From Bacillota bacterium (GTDB lineage: Bacteria; Bacillota; Clostridia; Lachnospirales; Cellulosilyticaceae), in NCBI GenBank assembly GCA_023412455.1, contig JAEYNQ010000253.1:1-29262 (forward strand): DNA of 29,262 bases. Reading direction: 5' to 3'. The position numbers and the translations under genes were made by a program. The notes below the pieces were generated by a model that was not told where the DNA came from, searched no databases, and saw nothing but the letters and a program-made list of their open reading frames with translations. Within the stretch, counting starts at the first letter, position 1. Every line of letters starts with the position of its first letter. Positions 28,808 to 29,262 of this stretch are shown here, piece by piece.

Positions 28808-29262
28808 ATGAAAACAACCTTTATTTCCGAAAAAGATACAACTAATCCTCTCTCCCTAGTCGCTCATAATTACCTCACCCAACTCTTTCCAGCTTCCTCT
28901 CAAACCACACTTTATGAGGTGAACGATAATAGCTTAAAGCCTTGCATCGGCTGCTTTAGTTGCTGGGTTAAAACACCAGGCACTTGCGTTATTAAAGATT
29001 TAGGACAAAGCATTTCTTCTCACTTTATCTTAGATGATGTGGTAACACTCGTGACTCCTATTTATTATGGTGCCTATAGTTCGGCTATAAAAAGAATATT
29101 AGACCGTAACATCCCTAATATTATGCCTTTCTTTAGAAAATTCAAAGGTGAAATTCATCACACCCAGCGCTATAAGAAACGTGCTACCGTCTTTATTATC
29201 GCTTATAACGAGGATATGACTCCTGAAGAAGAGGCCAATTTCTTGGCCATTACTCAAGCTAA
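28808..29262 (+). CDS. Flavodoxin-family NAD(P)H-dependent oxidoreductase, partial (3' end outside window)
   Basis: Translation from the ATG at 28808 (AAAGGAG 7 nt upstream) stays open to the window end, 151 complete codons. The protein shows the flavodoxin-like reductase pattern: a cysteine-rich loop CIGCFSCWVKTPGTC with Lys-Asp following. Next is LVTPIYYGAYSSAIKRILDR, the flavin-binding loop and helix of iron-sulfur flavoprotein or NADPH-dependent FMN reductase relatives. The N terminus (MKTTFISEK) is less conserved than usual at the first phosphate loop. The likely role is two-electron reduction of quinones, nitro compounds or disulfides. Expression is probably controlled by the divergent TetR through O1 and O2. 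Confidence 0.82.
   Translation, partial: MKTTFISEKDTTNPLSLVAHNYLTQLFPASSQTTLYEVNDNSLKPCIGCFSCWVKTPGTCVIKDLGQSISSHFILDDVVTLVTPIYYGAYSSAIKRILDRNIPNIMPFFRKFKGEIHHTQRYKKRATVFIIAYNEDMTPEEEANFLAITQA

Overview
The window is AT-rich, with strong AGGAGG-type ribosome-binding sites, near-consensus sigma-A promoters (TTGACA, 17 bp, TATAAT), a lysine riboswitch, a Spo0E-like phosphatase and a PdaB-like sporulation deacetylase. Together these point to a low-GC, spore-forming anaerobe of the Clostridia. A Re-type citrate synthase and an AdoCbl-dependent ribonucleotide reductase also fit. Lachnospirales or Cellulosilyticum-like is my guess from style, not something the sequence proves. It looks like ordinary chromosome: I see no transposase, integrase, CRISPR array, rRNA or tRNA.

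Layout. 1-581 is the 5' part of a MATE exporter (minus). 732-2831 is a lysine-riboswitch-controlled dapA-dapB operon. 2935-5854 is a run of minus-strand genes: corrinoid adenosyltransferase, YgjP-like metallopeptidase, a lone sugar N-formyltransferase and a tandem-OB SSB. 6025-9121 is nrdJ behind a strong NrdR-box match. 9252-10332 holds a Spo0E-like protein and, convergently, a polysaccharide deacetylase. 10497-13019 is feoA and feoB, separated by a terminator-like hairpin. 13103-14008 is a UV damage endonuclease.

14179-18876 is a five-gene cassette: phosphoribosyltransferase, fused double ECF ATPase, EcfT, creatininase-family amidohydrolase and a putative ECF S component. It is a complete ECF importer packaged with two enzymes, and it is the best candidate here for an undescribed pathway. 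18966-20680 holds two paralogous secreted NlpC/P60 hydrolases, each with a perfect promoter. 21017-22069 is aldose 1-epimerase. 22386-25038 is an NAD-type isocitrate dehydrogenase and a probable Re-citrate synthase, the route to 2-oxoglutarate.

25512-27310 contains four small proteins I cannot name: one Gly/Cys-rich membrane protein and three divergently arranged helical proteins. 27304-27801 is a gamma-carbonic-anhydrase-like protein. Behind it lies an MBL-fold hydrolase remnant (27803-28009) fused in frame to the stop codon of a TetR gene. The window ends with a flavodoxin-family oxidoreductase whose promoter is bracketed by two near-identical palindromic operators, probably bound by the divergent TetR protein.

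Functional links: the adenosyltransferase (2935-3465) makes the cofactor that NrdJ consumes, and the citrate synthase and dehydrogenase act in one pathway.
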